Shown: positions 25,445-34,544 of the stretch, one piece after another
Numbering within the stretch: the first letter of the stretch is position 1
Layout of the letters: the number at the start of each line of letters is the position of its first letter
Assembly (NCBI GenBank): GCA_947503765.1
Contig: CANNFA010000007.1
Span: 34,614 to 98,613 of the forward strand
Source: an uncultured Paracoccaceae bacterium
Lineage (GTDB): Bacteria > Pseudomonadota > Alphaproteobacteria > Rhodobacterales > Rhodobacteraceae
Reading direction: 5' to 3'
Length of the DNA: 64,000 nucleotides
Notes under the pieces: generated by a model
Database searches by the model: none
What the model saw: the letters and a program-made list of their open reading frames with translations, nothing else
Told to the model about the DNA's origin: nothing
Translations under genes and position numbers: made by a program

Positions 25445-26947
25445 TCAATCGGTCACCATCTGCGGCCGCTTGACCAGCCGGCGCAGGTACATCGGCGCGA
25501 TGAAGCCGGCGATGGCGGCGATCCACAGGCCCACGGCGATCGGCGACGAGAACAGGTAGGTCCAATCGCCATCCGACAGGACCATCGCGCGGCGCAGGCT
25601 GTCCTCCATGTGGTTGCCCAGGAGGATCCCCAGGATGATCGGCACGGTCGGCACGTCCAGCTTGCGCAGGACAAAGCCCAGGGCGCCGAAGCCGACCATC
25701 AGCAGCAGGTCGAAATAGCTGCCCGACAGCGAATAGATGCCGACGAAGGACACCATGGTCACCCCCGGCAGCAGCACCCAGGGCGGCACCTGCAGCACCT
25801 TGACGAAGATCCTGACCAGCGGCACGTTCATCGCCAGCAGCACGAAATTCGCGATCAGCAGCGAGGCCATCAGCGCCCAGACAACATCGGGCCGGTCGGT
25901 GAACAGCGTCGGGCCCGGCGTGATGTTCAGCGTCATCAGCAGGGCCAGCAGGACCGCCGTGGTGCCCGACCCCGGCACGCCCAGCGTCAGCATCGGCACC
26001 AGCGCGCCGCCGGCGGCCGCGTTGTTGCCGGCCTCGGGCGCGGCCACGCCCTGCGATGCGCCCTTGCCGAACCCGGCCTCTTCGCCCTGCACGTTCTTTT
26101 CGACCGTGTAGGCCAGGAAGGAACCCAGCGACGCGCCCGCCCCCGGCAGCACCCCCGCGACGAAGCCGATCACGCTGGCGCGCAGCATGGTCCAGCGGCA
26201 TTTCACGATCTCGGCGACCGGGATCCGCACCTTTTCAAGCTTGACGCCGATCGACGACCCCTTGCCGTGGCTCTCGATGAAGAAGAACACCTCGGCCACG
26301 GCGAACAGCCCGACGATGGCGACCAGGAAATCCACCCCGTCCATCAGGTGCATGTGGCCGAAGGTCAGCCGCGGCATGCCCGACGTGTTGTCCAGCCCGA
26401 TCATGGCGATGCCCAGCCCGATGCAGGAGGCCAGCGCCGCCTTGGCCTGGTTGTTCGACGCGATGCCGCCCAGCGTGCAGAAAGCCAGCAGGTACAGCGC
26501 GAAATATTCCGAGGGGCCGAAGCTGTAGGCGACGCGGCTGAGCAGCGGGGCCAGGAACATCAGGCCCAGCGTCGCCAGGAACGCGCCGACGAAGCTGGCC
26601 ACGCCGGACAGAACCAGCGCATCGCCCGCGCGGCCCTGTTTCGCCATCGGATAGCCGTCGAGCGTGGTCATCAGCGCCGGCTCGTCGCCGGGGATGTTCA
26701 GCAGGATCGAGCTGATCCGGCCGCCATACATCGCGCCGTAATAGACCGAGGTCATCAGCACCAGCGCCGAGGTCGCGTCGAGCCCCATCGAGAACGTCAC
26801 CGGGATCAGGATCGCCACACCGTTCGACGGGCCCAGCCCGGGCAGCGCGCCGATGATCGTGCCGAGGAAACAGCCGATCACCGCCAGCGCCAGCGTGAAC
26901 CATGTCAGGACCGAGAACCCGGCCGCAAGATTTGCGAAAACCTCCAC
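25445..26947 (-). CDS. tctA: Tripartite tricarboxylate transporter permease TctA
   Basis: 500 residues, about twelve helices, with family signatures GALPGLGPSNGVAILIP, MYGGRISSILLNIPGDEPA, GVLPGAGASLGSF and TLGVPGSGTTAVLL. TctA is the large channel subunit of the TTT system, which imports citrate-like or other carboxylates with a periplasmic TctC protein. It is the last gene of the minus-strand tctCBA operon, four bases after tctB. Confidence 0.96.
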   Translation of the reverse strand: MEVFANLAAGFSVLTWFTLALAVIGCFLGTIIGALPGLGPSNGVAILIPVTFSMGLDATSALVLMTSVYYGAMYGGRISSILLNIPGDEPALMTTLDGYPMAKQGRAGDALVLSGVASFVGAFLATLGLMFLAPLLSRVAYSFGPSEYFALYLLAFCTLGGIASNNQAKAALASCIGLGIAMIGLDNTSGMPRLTFGHMHLMDGVDFLVAIVGLFAVAEVFFFIESHGKGSSIGVKLEKVRIPVAEIVKCRWTMLRASVIGFVAGVLPGAGASLGSFLAYTVEKNVQGEEAGFGKGASQGVAAPEAGNNAAAGGALVPMLTLGVPGSGTTAVLLALLMTLNITPGPTLFTDRPDVVWALMASLLIANFVLLAMNVPLVRIFVKVLQVPPWVLLPGVTMVSFVGIYSLSGSYFDLLLMVGFGALGFVLRKLDVPTVPIILGILLGNHMEDSLRRAMVLSDGDWTYLFSSPIAVGLWIAAIAGFIAPMYLRRLVKRPQMVTD

Positions 26948-26951
26948 GGCG

Positions 26952-27395
26952 CTACCCCATCCAGCCTTTCGGGAACGGCACGAGGCCCAGCCCCAGCCCG
27001 TATCTGAACAGAACGAACAGCCCGGCCGACAGGCCCGGCCCCGACAGCAGCGCCGTGACCGCGCGCGGGTGGATCTGGTAGCTGAGGATCGACGCCGCCA
27101 CCGCGGTCGGGATCAGGAACCCCAGCGGTTTCAGCGCGTAGGCATAGCCGACCAGCACCGCCACCGCAAAGCCCAGCGACAGCAGCGTCGCCGCTTCGGG
27201 CCAGTCCGGTTCCGGGTCTGGGCGAAAGATCATCACCAGGCCGCACAGCGCCGCGACGATGCCGATCCCGATCGGAAACGGCTTGGCGCCGATGGGATCG
27301 GCCATGAAACTGGCCTGGATTTGCGTGGCGCTCAGGATGTACCCGAGCGCCACGACGATCACGACCAGACCGAAGATCCGGTCGCTTGCGATCAC
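26952..27395 (-). CDS. tctB: Tripartite tricarboxylate transporter small permease TctB
   Basis: 147 residues with four hydrophobic segments, typical of TctB (first helix FGLVVIVVALGYILSATQIQ). It contributes the small membrane subunit. Its start overlaps the tctC stop by four bases and tctA follows four bases after its own stop, showing tight coupling. Confidence 0.92.
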   Translation of the reverse strand: MIASDRIFGLVVIVVALGYILSATQIQASFMADPIGAKPFPIGIGIVAALCGLVMIFRPDPEPDWPEAATLLSLGFAVAVLVGYAYALKPLGFLIPTAVAASILSYQIHPRAVTALLSGPGLSAGLFVLFRYGLGLGLVPFPKGWMG

Positions 27396-28357
27396 TGGAT
27401 CACACCGATTTCACGGCTCAGTTCCTCGGTCGAGGCGACGACGCCGTCGATCCAGCTCTGGAAATCGCCGCCGACCTTGGTGAAGGGCGCCAGGCCGTTC
27501 GCCTCCATCGCCGCTTCCCATTCGTCGGATTCGGCGACCGCGCGCAGCTTGTCGGCCCAGGCCTCGAACTGCTCGTCGCTGATGTCCTTCGGCACGTAGA
27601 GCCCGCGCCAGTTCACCGCGACCACGTCGATGCCCTGTTCCTTGGCGGTCGGGATATCCTCGAAGCCCGGCACGCGTTCCTCGGTCAGCACCGCCAGCGC
27701 GCGCACTTCGCCGGATTTCAGGAAGCCGACCACCTCGGACATGTCGCCGGTCATCCCCTGGGTAAAGCCGCCGACCGTCTGGGTGATCGCATCCGCGCCG
27801 CCATCGACGCCGATATACTTCACCTTGCGGATGTCGTCGAAGCCGGCCTCTTTCAGCACCTGAAGCACCTTGAGATGGTCGAAGCCGCCGGCGGCGGACC
27901 CGCCCGCGAAGGCGACGGAAGACGGGTCTTCCTTGATCGCGTCGACCATGTCGTTCAGCGTCTCGAACGGGCTGTCGGCGGCGACCACGATCACGCCGGG
28001 ATCGGCGCCGATCGCCCCGACAAAGCGCACCATGTCGGCGGTCATGCCGCCAAAGGCGTTCTGCGCCAGCCGCGTCGTCGTCGCGGACGAGGCCGCCACG
28101 ATCAGGTCCGCATCGTCCGACCGCTCGTTCACCACGTGGCTGAAGGCCAGGCCGCCGCCGGCGCCGGCCATGTTCGTGACCTGGACCGGGTCGGACACCT
28201 CGCCGATGTCGTACAGGATCTTGCCGATCTGGCGGCAGGTGAAGTCCCAGCCGCCGCCGGGATTGGCGGGCGCGATGCATTCGGCGGCACTGGCCGCCAT
28301 CGCCCCGAGGCTCAGCACGGCGCCAAGCCCAAGCGCCCTAAGATGGATGGTTGTCAT
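27392..28357 (-). CDS. tctC: Tripartite tricarboxylate transporter substrate-binding protein TctC
   Basis: 321 residues with a signal peptide (LGLGAVLSLGAMAASAAECI) and the Bug-family fold: PANPGGGWDFTCRQIG near the N-terminus and FAGGSAAGGFDHLK in the middle. It would bind a carboxylate in the periplasm and hand it to TctA/TctB. The ATG at 28357 is chosen because the signal peptide begins there and AGGGAGGA precedes it. The ligand is not predictable. Confidence 0.93.
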   Translation of the reverse strand: MTTIHLRALGLGAVLSLGAMAASAAECIAPANPGGGWDFTCRQIGKILYDIGEVSDPVQVTNMAGAGGGLAFSHVVNERSDDADLIVAASSATTTRLAQNAFGGMTADMVRFVGAIGADPGVIVVAADSPFETLNDMVDAIKEDPSSVAFAGGSAAGGFDHLKVLQVLKEAGFDDIRKVKYIGVDGGADAITQTVGGFTQGMTGDMSEVVGFLKSGEVRALAVLTEERVPGFEDIPTAKEQGIDVVAVNWRGLYVPKDISDEQFEAWADKLRAVAESDEWEAAMEANGLAPFTKVGGDFQSWIDGVVASTEELSREIGVIQ

Positions 28358-28575
28358 GTCGTCCTCCCTGACGTGTCTTGCCCGCGCCTGTGCGCGGCGC
28401 TGCCATGTCCCCGGTATGTCCGGGTTTGCCTTGGGACGCTCGCACAAATCTTTGCGACCTGTCCAGTGGGAGGTTGGCAGGCCCCGCCGGGCATCCGCAC
28501 CGGCCCCGACAATCGGCTTTCCACTCTACCTGCGGCGCGATATGAACCCGCGTCCCCAGACACGAGGAGTACGTT

Positions 28576-29604
28576 ATGGGCTACAAGCTTGCTGTCGTCG
28601 GCGCCACGGGCAATGTGGGCCGCGAAATGCTGAACATCCTGGCAGAGCGCCAGTTCCCGGTGGACGAGATCGCCGTGCTGGCCAGCCGCCGTTCGCTGGG
28701 CACCGAGGTGTCCTTCGGCGAACGCACGCTCAAGACCCAGGATCTGGATACGTTCGACTTCACCGGCTGGGACATGGCGCTGTTCGCCATCGGCTCGGAC
28801 GCGACGAAGCAATATGCGCCGCGCGCCGCCAAGGCCGGCTGCGTGGTGATCGACAACTCGTCGCTCTATCGCTACGACCCGGACGTGCCGCTGATCGTCC
28901 CCGAGGTGAATGCCGACGCGATCATGGGCTATTCCAAGAAGAACATCATCGCCAACCCGAACTGTTCCACCGCGCAGATGGTCGTCGCGCTGAAGCCTCT
29001 GCACGACCGTGCGAAGATCAAGCGCGTGGTGGTGTCCACCTACCAGTCGGTCTCCGGCTCGGGCAAGGAGGCCATCGACGAGCTGTGGAACCAGACCAAG
29101 GGCATGTACGTGCCCGGCCAGGAGGTCGAGCCGTCGGTCTACCCGAAGCAGATCGCCTTCAACGTCATCCCGCATATCGACGTGTTCCTGGACGACGGCT
29201 CGACCAAGGAAGAATGGAAGATGGTCGCCGAGACGAAGAAGATCATCGACACGTCGATCAAGGTGACGGCGACCTGCGTTCGCGTGCCGGTCTTCGTCGG
29301 CCATTCCGAGGCGGTGAACATCGAGTTCGAGGATTTCCTGGACGAGGACGAGGCGCGCGAGATCCTGCGCACCGCGCCGGGGATCCTGGTCGTCGACAAG
29401 CGCGAGGATGGCGGCTACGTCACGCCGGTCGAATGCGTCGGCGACTTCGCCACCTTCGTGTCGCGGATCCGGCAGGATCCGACCATCGAGAACGGGCTGA
29501 ACATCTGGGTCGTGTCCGACAACCTGCGCAAGGGCGCGGCGCTGAACACCGTGCAGATCGCCGAGACGCTGGGCAACCGGGTGCTCAAGAAGGCCTCGGC
29601 CTGA
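28576..29604 (+). CDS. asd: Aspartate-semialdehyde dehydrogenase
   Basis: 342 residues. The enzyme reduces L-4-aspartyl phosphate to the semialdehyde in lysine, threonine and methionine synthesis. Visible are the NADP-binding GATGNVGREM, the catalytic cysteine in NPNCSTAQM (Cys130), the substrate-binding TYQSVSGSGKEA and the acid/base histidine in VPVFVGHSEA. Length is normal. GAGGAG lies just upstream of the ATG. It diverges from tctC. Confidence 0.97.
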   Translation: MGYKLAVVGATGNVGREMLNILAERQFPVDEIAVLASRRSLGTEVSFGERTLKTQDLDTFDFTGWDMALFAIGSDATKQYAPRAAKAGCVVIDNSSLYRYDPDVPLIVPEVNADAIMGYSKKNIIANPNCSTAQMVVALKPLHDRAKIKRVVVSTYQSVSGSGKEAIDELWNQTKGMYVPGQEVEPSVYPKQIAFNVIPHIDVFLDDGSTKEEWKMVAETKKIIDTSIKVTATCVRVPVFVGHSEAVNIEFEDFLDEDEAREILRTAPGILVVDKREDGGYVTPVECVGDFATFVSRIRQDPTIENGLNIWVVSDNLRKGAALNTVQIAETLGNRVLKKASA

Positions 29605-29610
29605 GTCAGG

Positions 29611-29637
29611 CGGGCGCGGCGACGTCCGCCGCGCCCG
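29611..29637 (+). terminator. GC-rich hairpin after asd
   Basis: CGGGCGCGGC and GCCGCGCCCG form a ten-pair stem seven bases after the asd stop. No T tract follows, so termination would be inefficient or factor-assisted. Confidence 0.45.
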
Positions 29638-30180
29638 ATCAGGCCGAAATCGTTTGCCATCATATGGTCCGCGCCGGGGTCATCCTTCGGCGCGGACAGG
29701 ACACGGGGCGCGAAGCCGGCGCATCGGGCGGCTTCTCCTGAACCCCGGCTCGGGCGCCCAGCACAATCGCTTGCCTTGCATCGCCGCCCGCCACCCGCCG
29801 CGCCGCGATCAACCGCAAAAGCCGCGAATCATCCCGACAGAATTGTGTCACAGCCCCGGCGCGGCGGCAGATTCCCGCGCGGAACGGTCCGGGGCGGTCC
29901 TGGGGTTATCTGCCGATTCTCGGTTTCTGCCTGTCCTTTTCGACAGGTATTTCATGCGGTTGTTCAATAGTCGCCCGCCAATGCCAGTTTTTGCCAGCCA
30001 TTGTTGCGACTCCGCGAACGCGCCACATCTTCCTTCGGCCCCGAAAAAACTGCTTCCCCGCCATTTTTCGGGTTTTTTTGCGGCGTTGCACTGTTTCGCC
30101 ACAATCGCTTTCGATTTCGGCCACGATTGGGGAGTGCAATCATCCTCGGGTTGAGAAATCCGGGGATAAGGAGAGGGTCT
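29638..30180. other. Intergenic region, AT-rising, with candidate sRNA ending at a strong terminator
   Basis: No convincing protein gene is seen in about 540 bases; short open frames on both strands lack ribosome sites or family features. The sequence becomes AT-richer from about 29900. A strong plus-strand intrinsic terminator at 30040-30079 lies 435 bases after asd, so it may end an unannotated small transcript starting within this interval. The last 20 bases carry the AAGGAGAGG ribosome site of the next small gene. Confidence 0.5.
30040..30079 (+). terminator. Intrinsic terminator with seven-T tract
   Basis: CCCGAAAAA (30040-30048) pairs with TTTTTCGGG (30064-30072) and is followed by seven Ts. 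The opposite strand has no U-rich tail after the stem, so it acts on plus-strand transcripts. Confidence 0.8.
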
Positions 30181-30372
30181 ATGACGGCCAGAATCATCAG
30201 CACGAGAGAGATCGCAGCGGCCCGCAGAAAACGGCGCCTGGTCCGCCTGGCCAGGCGCGGGCATCGCAACGCCGACCAGTTGCCGCCGCTCTCAAGCACG
30301 CTTGTCGACACGCTGTTCGATGCCGAATGGGATCATCGCGTGGAAAAGACGCCGCGGCGCCGGGCTGCCTGA
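30181..30372 (+). CDS. Small basic protein, unknown function
   Basis: A 63-residue, very arginine-rich protein (ISTREIAAARRKRRLVRLAR) with a GHRNADQLPPLSS centre and an RRRAA end. AAGGAGAGGGTCT before the ATG is a strong ribosome site, the main support for reality. It is the first of three similarly sized small genes. No family recognised; the central part has the look of DUF1127-like small stress proteins, but no clear signature is present. Confidence 0.55.
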   Translation: MTARIISTREIAAARRKRRLVRLARRGHRNADQLPPLSSTLVDTLFDAEWDHRVEKTPRRRAA

Positions 30373-30415
30373 CACACAGAAGAAACAAACAGAACAAGAG
30401 AAAATGGAGGAAGAA

Positions 30416-30610
30416 ATGCACATGAACATCATCGGTTTTCCCGCCGCCGCCACTGCCGTCCACACCGAGATCGCCAATGACGACCGTCCCGCCGGCCCGG
30501 GGGGCAATGTCGTCTCGATCAGCGAGTTTCGCCGCCGCGCCCGCATGATCCGGACGCTGCGCGGGGTCTTCTTCGTCGCCGGCGGAACCGGCGCGGCGCA
30601 GGCCGCCTGA
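30416..30610 (+). CDS. Small protein, unknown function
   Basis: 64 residues: an N-terminal hydrophobic stretch (MNIIGFPAAATAVHTEIAND), a Gly/Pro turn, VVSISEFRRRARMIRTLRG and an Ala-rich end. The ATG at 30416 follows GGAGGAAG; an in-frame ATG six bases later is an alternative. It lies 43 bases after the previous small gene on the same strand and probably shares its transcript. Confidence 0.55.
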   Translation: MHMNIIGFPAAATAVHTEIANDDRPAGPGGNVVSISEFRRRARMIRTLRGVFFVAGGTGAAQAA

Positions 30611-30677
30611 GCCCCGTCAACCAGAGCATAACACAACCATAGCGGTATTCCGCGACCCACATCCAAGGAGAAATGAC

Positions 30678-30878
30678 ATGCAAAACGATCTGCTGAAACG
30701 CGCCCGCGCCCGCCGGATCCTCGCCCTCGATTCACTGAGAAGCGCGCAGGCCGAGAACATCTTTCTGCCCGAGGCAGAGCGCCGCCGGCCACGCACGGCG
30801 CCGGTTCCGACCTTCACCTCTGCCCGCGGAAACGCCGCGAACCTGCCGGACGCGCCCGCGATGCGCCGGGCGGCCTGA
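30678..30878 (+). CDS. Small basic protein, unknown function
   Basis: 66 residues beginning MQNDLLKRARARRILALDSL and ending MRRAA. AAGGAG is positioned seven bases before the ATG. Size, basic helix and the Ala-ending tail resemble the two small genes upstream. A hairpin follows the stop. Confidence 0.55.
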   Translation: MQNDLLKRARARRILALDSLRSAQAENIFLPEAERRRPRTAPVPTFTSARGNAANLPDAPAMRRAA

Positions 30879-30889
30879 CGGCCCGGACG

Positions 30890-30931
30890 CGCGGCGGAAA
30901 CGGACGCTGGGCCGTTCGGTTCCGCCGCGCA
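30890..30931. terminator. Hairpin between the small genes and carbonic anhydrase
   Basis: GCGCGGCGGAA pairs perfectly with TTCCGCCGCGC; an inner ACGG/CCGT pair stacks in the loop. There is no T tract. Placed between convergent genes it may stop transcription from both sides. Confidence 0.5.
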
Positions 30932-30954
30932 TCCGCCCCGCTGCGCGGGCGCGG

Positions 30955-31605
30955 TCAGACCGGAACGAAGGCGTCCGTTGCCGGCTCGTAGCACAGCAAT
31001 TCGCCGTTCCCGATATCCTTCCACAAGCCATGCAGCGACAGATCCTCGGCGTCGATCGCCGCCTGCACGAAGGGAAATGTCTGAAGGTTGCGCAACGACA
31101 CCTTCACGGCCTCGAATTCCAGCGCCCGCGTGCGCTCGCCCGGATCGGCGATTCCGCGCACCTGTTCATAGCCGGGGCGCAGGATGTCCATCCAGCGGCC
31201 GATGAAGCTTGATTGTTCCTCCAGCTCCGGCGCGTCGCCCGAGCACATGTCGTGGCAGCCCTTGACGCCGCCGCAGCCGGAATGCCCCATCACCAGGATA
31301 TTCGCGACCTTCAGCGCGGTCACCGCGTATTCCACCGCGGCCGAGGTGCCATGCGCCTCGCCGTCCGGTTCATACGGGGGCACGAGGTTGGCGATGTTGC
31401 GGTGAATGAACATCTCTCCCTGGTCGGCCTCGAAGATCGAGGTGACGCGAACCCGGCTGTCGCAGCACGAGATGATCATCGCGCGCGGCCGCTGGCCATC
31501 CGTCGCAAGGCGGCGATACCACGCCTTGTTCTCGGCGTAGGTCGTCGCCTTCCAGCCGCTATAGCGTGTCGCCAGATAGGCAGGCAGCGGTTTGGCCTGG
31601 ATCAT
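30955..31605 (-). CDS. Beta-class carbonic anhydrase
   Basis: 216 residues catalysing CO2/bicarbonate interconversion with zinc. Ligands and dyad are visible: CCDSR (Cys47, Asp49, Arg51) and the His-Cys pair in GHSGCGG. HRNIANLVPPYEPDGE and SAAVEYAV are family signatures. AGGGGAAT precedes the ATG. The gene stands alone, convergent with the small plus-strand genes. Confidence 0.95.
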   Translation of the reverse strand: MIQAKPLPAYLATRYSGWKATTYAENKAWYRRLATDGQRPRAMIISCCDSRVRVTSIFEADQGEMFIHRNIANLVPPYEPDGEAHGTSAAVEYAVTALKVANILVMGHSGCGGVKGCHDMCSGDAPELEEQSSFIGRWMDILRPGYEQVRGIADPGERTRALEFEAVKVSLRNLQTFPFVQAAIDAEDLSLHGLWKDIGNGELLCYEPATDAFVPV

Positions 31606-31749
31606 GTTTCATTCCCCTGTTTCGGTCGTTTTTTCTTTTAGAGAGTTTTGCGGGAAATTCGAACGGGTTTTCGGAGCGGCATCAACGATATCTTTGCCCT
31701 GGCCGCGCAGGATGCCCCGGGCGTGGGGGCGTTTGACGGGGTGAGATGA

Positions 31750-32127
31750 ATGCAGCTACGCAAATTGCGGCCGACAGAAGCTGTCGGCCTGAACCTCGAC
31801 CGGCTGGAAGGGTTCTGGCGGCAGGTCGGGCCTGATCGCGGCGAACGGGCCCTGAGCGCCGCGATGGAGGAGGTCGCGCTGATGCTGCGCGAGATCGCGG
31901 CGGCATGGGACGGGTCGGACCTGGCGCTGGTGCGGATGCGCGCGCTCGGGCTTCAGGGCATGGCGGACCGGCTGGGCCTGACCCTGCTGGCGCAGGTGGC
32001 GGGCGACGTAATCGCGCTGTGCGGCGCGCGCGACGATGCGGCGCTGGCCGCCACGGTGGCGCGGCTCGACAGGGTGGGCGAGCGCTCGCTCTGTGCGATC
32101 TGGGATGCGCAGATGCCGGGCGCCTAG
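31750..32127 (+). CDS. Hypothetical helical protein
   Basis: 125 residues, almost entirely alpha-helical by composition (EEVALMLREIAAAWDGSDLA, MADRLGLTLLAQVAGDV). The fold could be a four-helix bundle resembling histidine phosphotransfer domains, but no histidine is present, so phosphotransfer is excluded. No ribosome site is strong. It precedes the aminopeptidase gene by about 190 bases. Confidence 0.6.
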   Translation: MQLRKLRPTEAVGLNLDRLEGFWRQVGPDRGERALSAAMEEVALMLREIAAAWDGSDLALVRMRALGLQGMADRLGLTLLAQVAGDVIALCGARDDAALAATVARLDRVGERSLCAIWDAQMPGA

Positions 32128-32315
32128 GGCGTGTCGCGGTCATTCGGGTTCAAGTCGCCGGCCGCCGGGGCGCGGCCGCGTTTTCGAAGAAGAACGCGTT
32201 CGCCCCGGCGTCTGAATTCGATTGACCGCGGCCATGCCCTGGGCACCGCGCGCAATCGGCTTGCCGCGGCGGAGCGAACGGATAGGGTCGGGCCGAATGA
32301 CATGAGGAGCCCGCC

Positions 32316-33701
32316 ATGACCCTGACCTTCGCCGCGGATACCGATGCCGCGATCCCGCTGCACATCGTGTCCAAGGACGATCTGGAGGCGTGGAAAGCGG
32401 ACCAGCCGGCGCGGCTGCGCGGCTGGATCGATGCCAACGGGTTCAAGGCCGGGCTTGGCGAGACGCTCGTGTGTCCCGGCGCGGATGGCGGGATCGGGGC
32501 GGCGGTGATGGGCCATGGCGACCGGGCGGCGCGGGCGCGGGGCCGGTTCGCGCTGGCCCGCGCGCAAAAGGCGCTGCCGGCGGGCACCTACCGGCTGGCC
32601 GGCGGGCTGGATGCGCAGGAGCTGGAGGAAAACGCGCTTGGCTGGCTGCTGTCGCGCTACCGCTTCGGCCGCTACCGCGATGCCGCCGATCCGGGCGCCG
32701 CGCTTGTCGCGCCCGAGGGCATCGACGCGCGCCGCATCGAGATCATCGCGGCCGGAGAGGCGCTGACCCGCGATCTGATCAACACGCCGGCCAGCGACAT
32801 GGGGCCGGATGCGCTGGAACAGGCGGCGCGCGAGGTGGCCGGCGCCTTCGGGGCCGGGATCGAGGTGACGACCGGCGATGCGCTGCTGGACCGCAATTTC
32901 CCGATGATCCACGCGGTTGGCCGCGCGGCTGGCGCGGCGCCGCGCCTGATCGAGATGACCTGGGGCACGAACGGCCCCGCGTTGACGCTGGTCGGCAAGG
33001 GCGTGTGTTTCGACACCGGCGGGCTGAACATCAAGCCCGGCGCGTCCATGGGCTTGATGAAAAAGGACATGGGCGGCGCGGCCACGGTGCTGGGCCTTGC
33101 GCGGATGATCATGGCGCTGGACATGAAGCTGCGGCTGCGGGTGCTGATCCCGGCGGTCGAGAACGCGATTTCCGGCGATGCGTTCCGGCCCGGCGACATC
33201 CTGACCTCGCGCAAGGGCCTGACGGTCGAGATCAACAACACCGATGCCGAGGGGCGGCTGGTGCTGGCCGACGCGCTGGCGCTGGCGGATGAAACGCCGC
33301 CGGATCTGCTGATCTCGATGGCGACGCTGACCGGCGCGGCGCGGGTCGCGGTGGGGCCGGACCTCGCACCGTTCTACGCGACCGAACCGGCGCTGGCCGA
33401 TGCGATACGCACCGGCGGCGTACAGGCGGCCGATCCGGTCTGGCAGATGCCCTATCACGCGCCCTACGAAGAGATGATCGAGCCGGGGATCGCCGATCTG
33501 GACAACGCGCCCAAGGGCGGTTTTGCCGGGTCGGTCACCGCCGCGCTGTTCCTGCGCCGGTTCGTGACGGACACGCCGCGTTACGGGCATTTCGACATCT
33601 ACGGCTGGCAACCCGCCGCCGCGCCGGGCCGCGCCAAGGGCGGGGTCGGCCAGGGCGCGCGGGCGGTGCTGGCCGCGCTGCCGGCGGTGCTGGAGCTGTG
33701 A
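32316..33701 (+). CDS. Leucyl aminopeptidase (M17 family)
   Basis: 461 residues. M17 enzymes remove N-terminal residues using two metals. The C-terminal catalytic domain has KGVCFDTGGLNIKP, MKKDMGGAATVLGLA and the signature NTDAEGRLVLADAL, with the expected Lys, Asp and Glu ligands. The N-terminal domain is shorter than in E. coli PepA, as in the PepB-like alphaproteobacterial group. Its stop overlaps the GTG of the NlpC/P60 gene (GTGA), a pairing that suggests joint peptide or muropeptide turnover. Confidence 0.94.
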   Translation: MTLTFAADTDAAIPLHIVSKDDLEAWKADQPARLRGWIDANGFKAGLGETLVCPGADGGIGAAVMGHGDRAARARGRFALARAQKALPAGTYRLAGGLDAQELEENALGWLLSRYRFGRYRDAADPGAALVAPEGIDARRIEIIAAGEALTRDLINTPASDMGPDALEQAAREVAGAFGAGIEVTTGDALLDRNFPMIHAVGRAAGAAPRLIEMTWGTNGPALTLVGKGVCFDTGGLNIKPGASMGLMKKDMGGAATVLGLARMIMALDMKLRLRVLIPAVENAISGDAFRPGDILTSRKGLTVEINNTDAEGRLVLADALALADETPPDLLISMATLTGAARVAVGPDLAPFYATEPALADAIRTGGVQAADPVWQMPYHAPYEEMIEPGIADLDNAPKGGFAGSVTAALFLRRFVTDTPRYGHFDIYGWQPAAAPGRAKGGVGQGARAVLAALPAVLEL

Positions 33702-34537
33702 CCGACCGCCGCCTGCTGCCCGCGAATGCGCGCGTTGCCGCCGCGCATCTGCGGGGCCGGGTCGAGGCCCCCGCCTATGTCGAGGGGGAGCCCGCGCGCG
33801 TGGCGTGGCCCGTCGCCGATCTGTGGCGCGAACCGGGCAGGGCGCGCGACCGGCAGCTTTTGCTGGGCGAGCGGGTGATCGTCTATGAACGGCTGGCCGG
33901 GCACGCCTTCGTGCAGGCGGACAAGGATGGCTATGTCGGGTATCTCGACATCGGCGCGCTTGGCCCCGAGGGCGCGGCCCCGACCCACTGGGTCGCCGTG
34001 CCGGGTAGCCACGCCTATCCCGAGCCGGACATCAAGCGCCCCGAGACGATGAGCCTGACCTTCGGCGCGCAGGTGAATGTCGCGCTGCACCAGGTCGGGT
34101 TCTTCGAGACGGATGGCGGGCTGTACATCCCCAAGCCGCATCTGTGGCCGCTGGACAAGCGGTTCGGCGATCCGGTGACCGCGGCGCAGCTGCTGTTCGG
34201 CGCGCCCTATCTTTGGGGCGGGAACACGCCGCGCGGGGTCGATTGTTCGGGGCTGGTGCAACTGGCGCTGCATGCGGCGGGGATGGAGTGCCCCGCCGAC
34301 AGCGACCAGCAGGAAACGCTTGGCGAGCCGGTGCCGCTGGACGCGCCGATGCAGCGCGGCGATCTGGTGTTCTGGACAGGACATGTGGCGCTGGCGGTGG
34401 ATGCCGAGACGATCCTGCACGCCAACGCGCACCGGATGGCCGTCAGCTATGAGCGGCTCGACAAGGCGGTCCTGCGGATCGAGGCGCAGGGCGGCGGGCC
34501 GGTGACCGGGCGGCGGCGGCTGGATCGGGCGGGCTAA
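33698..34537 (+). CDS. NlpC/P60 family cysteine peptidase with SH3-like domains
   Basis: 279 residues. The N-terminal part has SH3-like repeats (VADLWREPG, LLGERVIVYERL). The C-terminal NlpC/P60 domain has the catalytic Cys in RGVDCSGLVQ, the His in GHVALAVD and a further polar residue around HANAH. Such enzymes cleave D-Glu to diamino-acid bonds in peptidoglycan peptides. No signal peptide is visible, so action on recycled muropeptides in the cytoplasm is possible. It is translationally coupled to the aminopeptidase. Confidence 0.9.
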   Translation: MTDRRLLPANARVAAAHLRGRVEAPAYVEGEPARVAWPVADLWREPGRARDRQLLLGERVIVYERLAGHAFVQADKDGYVGYLDIGALGPEGAAPTHWVAVPGSHAYPEPDIKRPETMSLTFGAQVNVALHQVGFFETDGGLYIPKPHLWPLDKRFGDPVTAAQLLFGAPYLWGGNTPRGVDCSGLVQLALHAAGMECPADSDQQETLGEPVPLDAPMQRGDLVFWTGHVALAVDAETILHANAHRMAVSYERLDKAVLRIEAQGGGPVTGRRRLDRAG

Positions 34538-34544
34538 GCCCGCG

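Noticed and set aside
29881..29907. EcfG-type stress promoter (GGAAC ... GTT) before the small genes
   Set aside because: Spacing of 19 bases and a missing C before GTT do not fit the usual GGAAC-N16/17-CGTT pattern.
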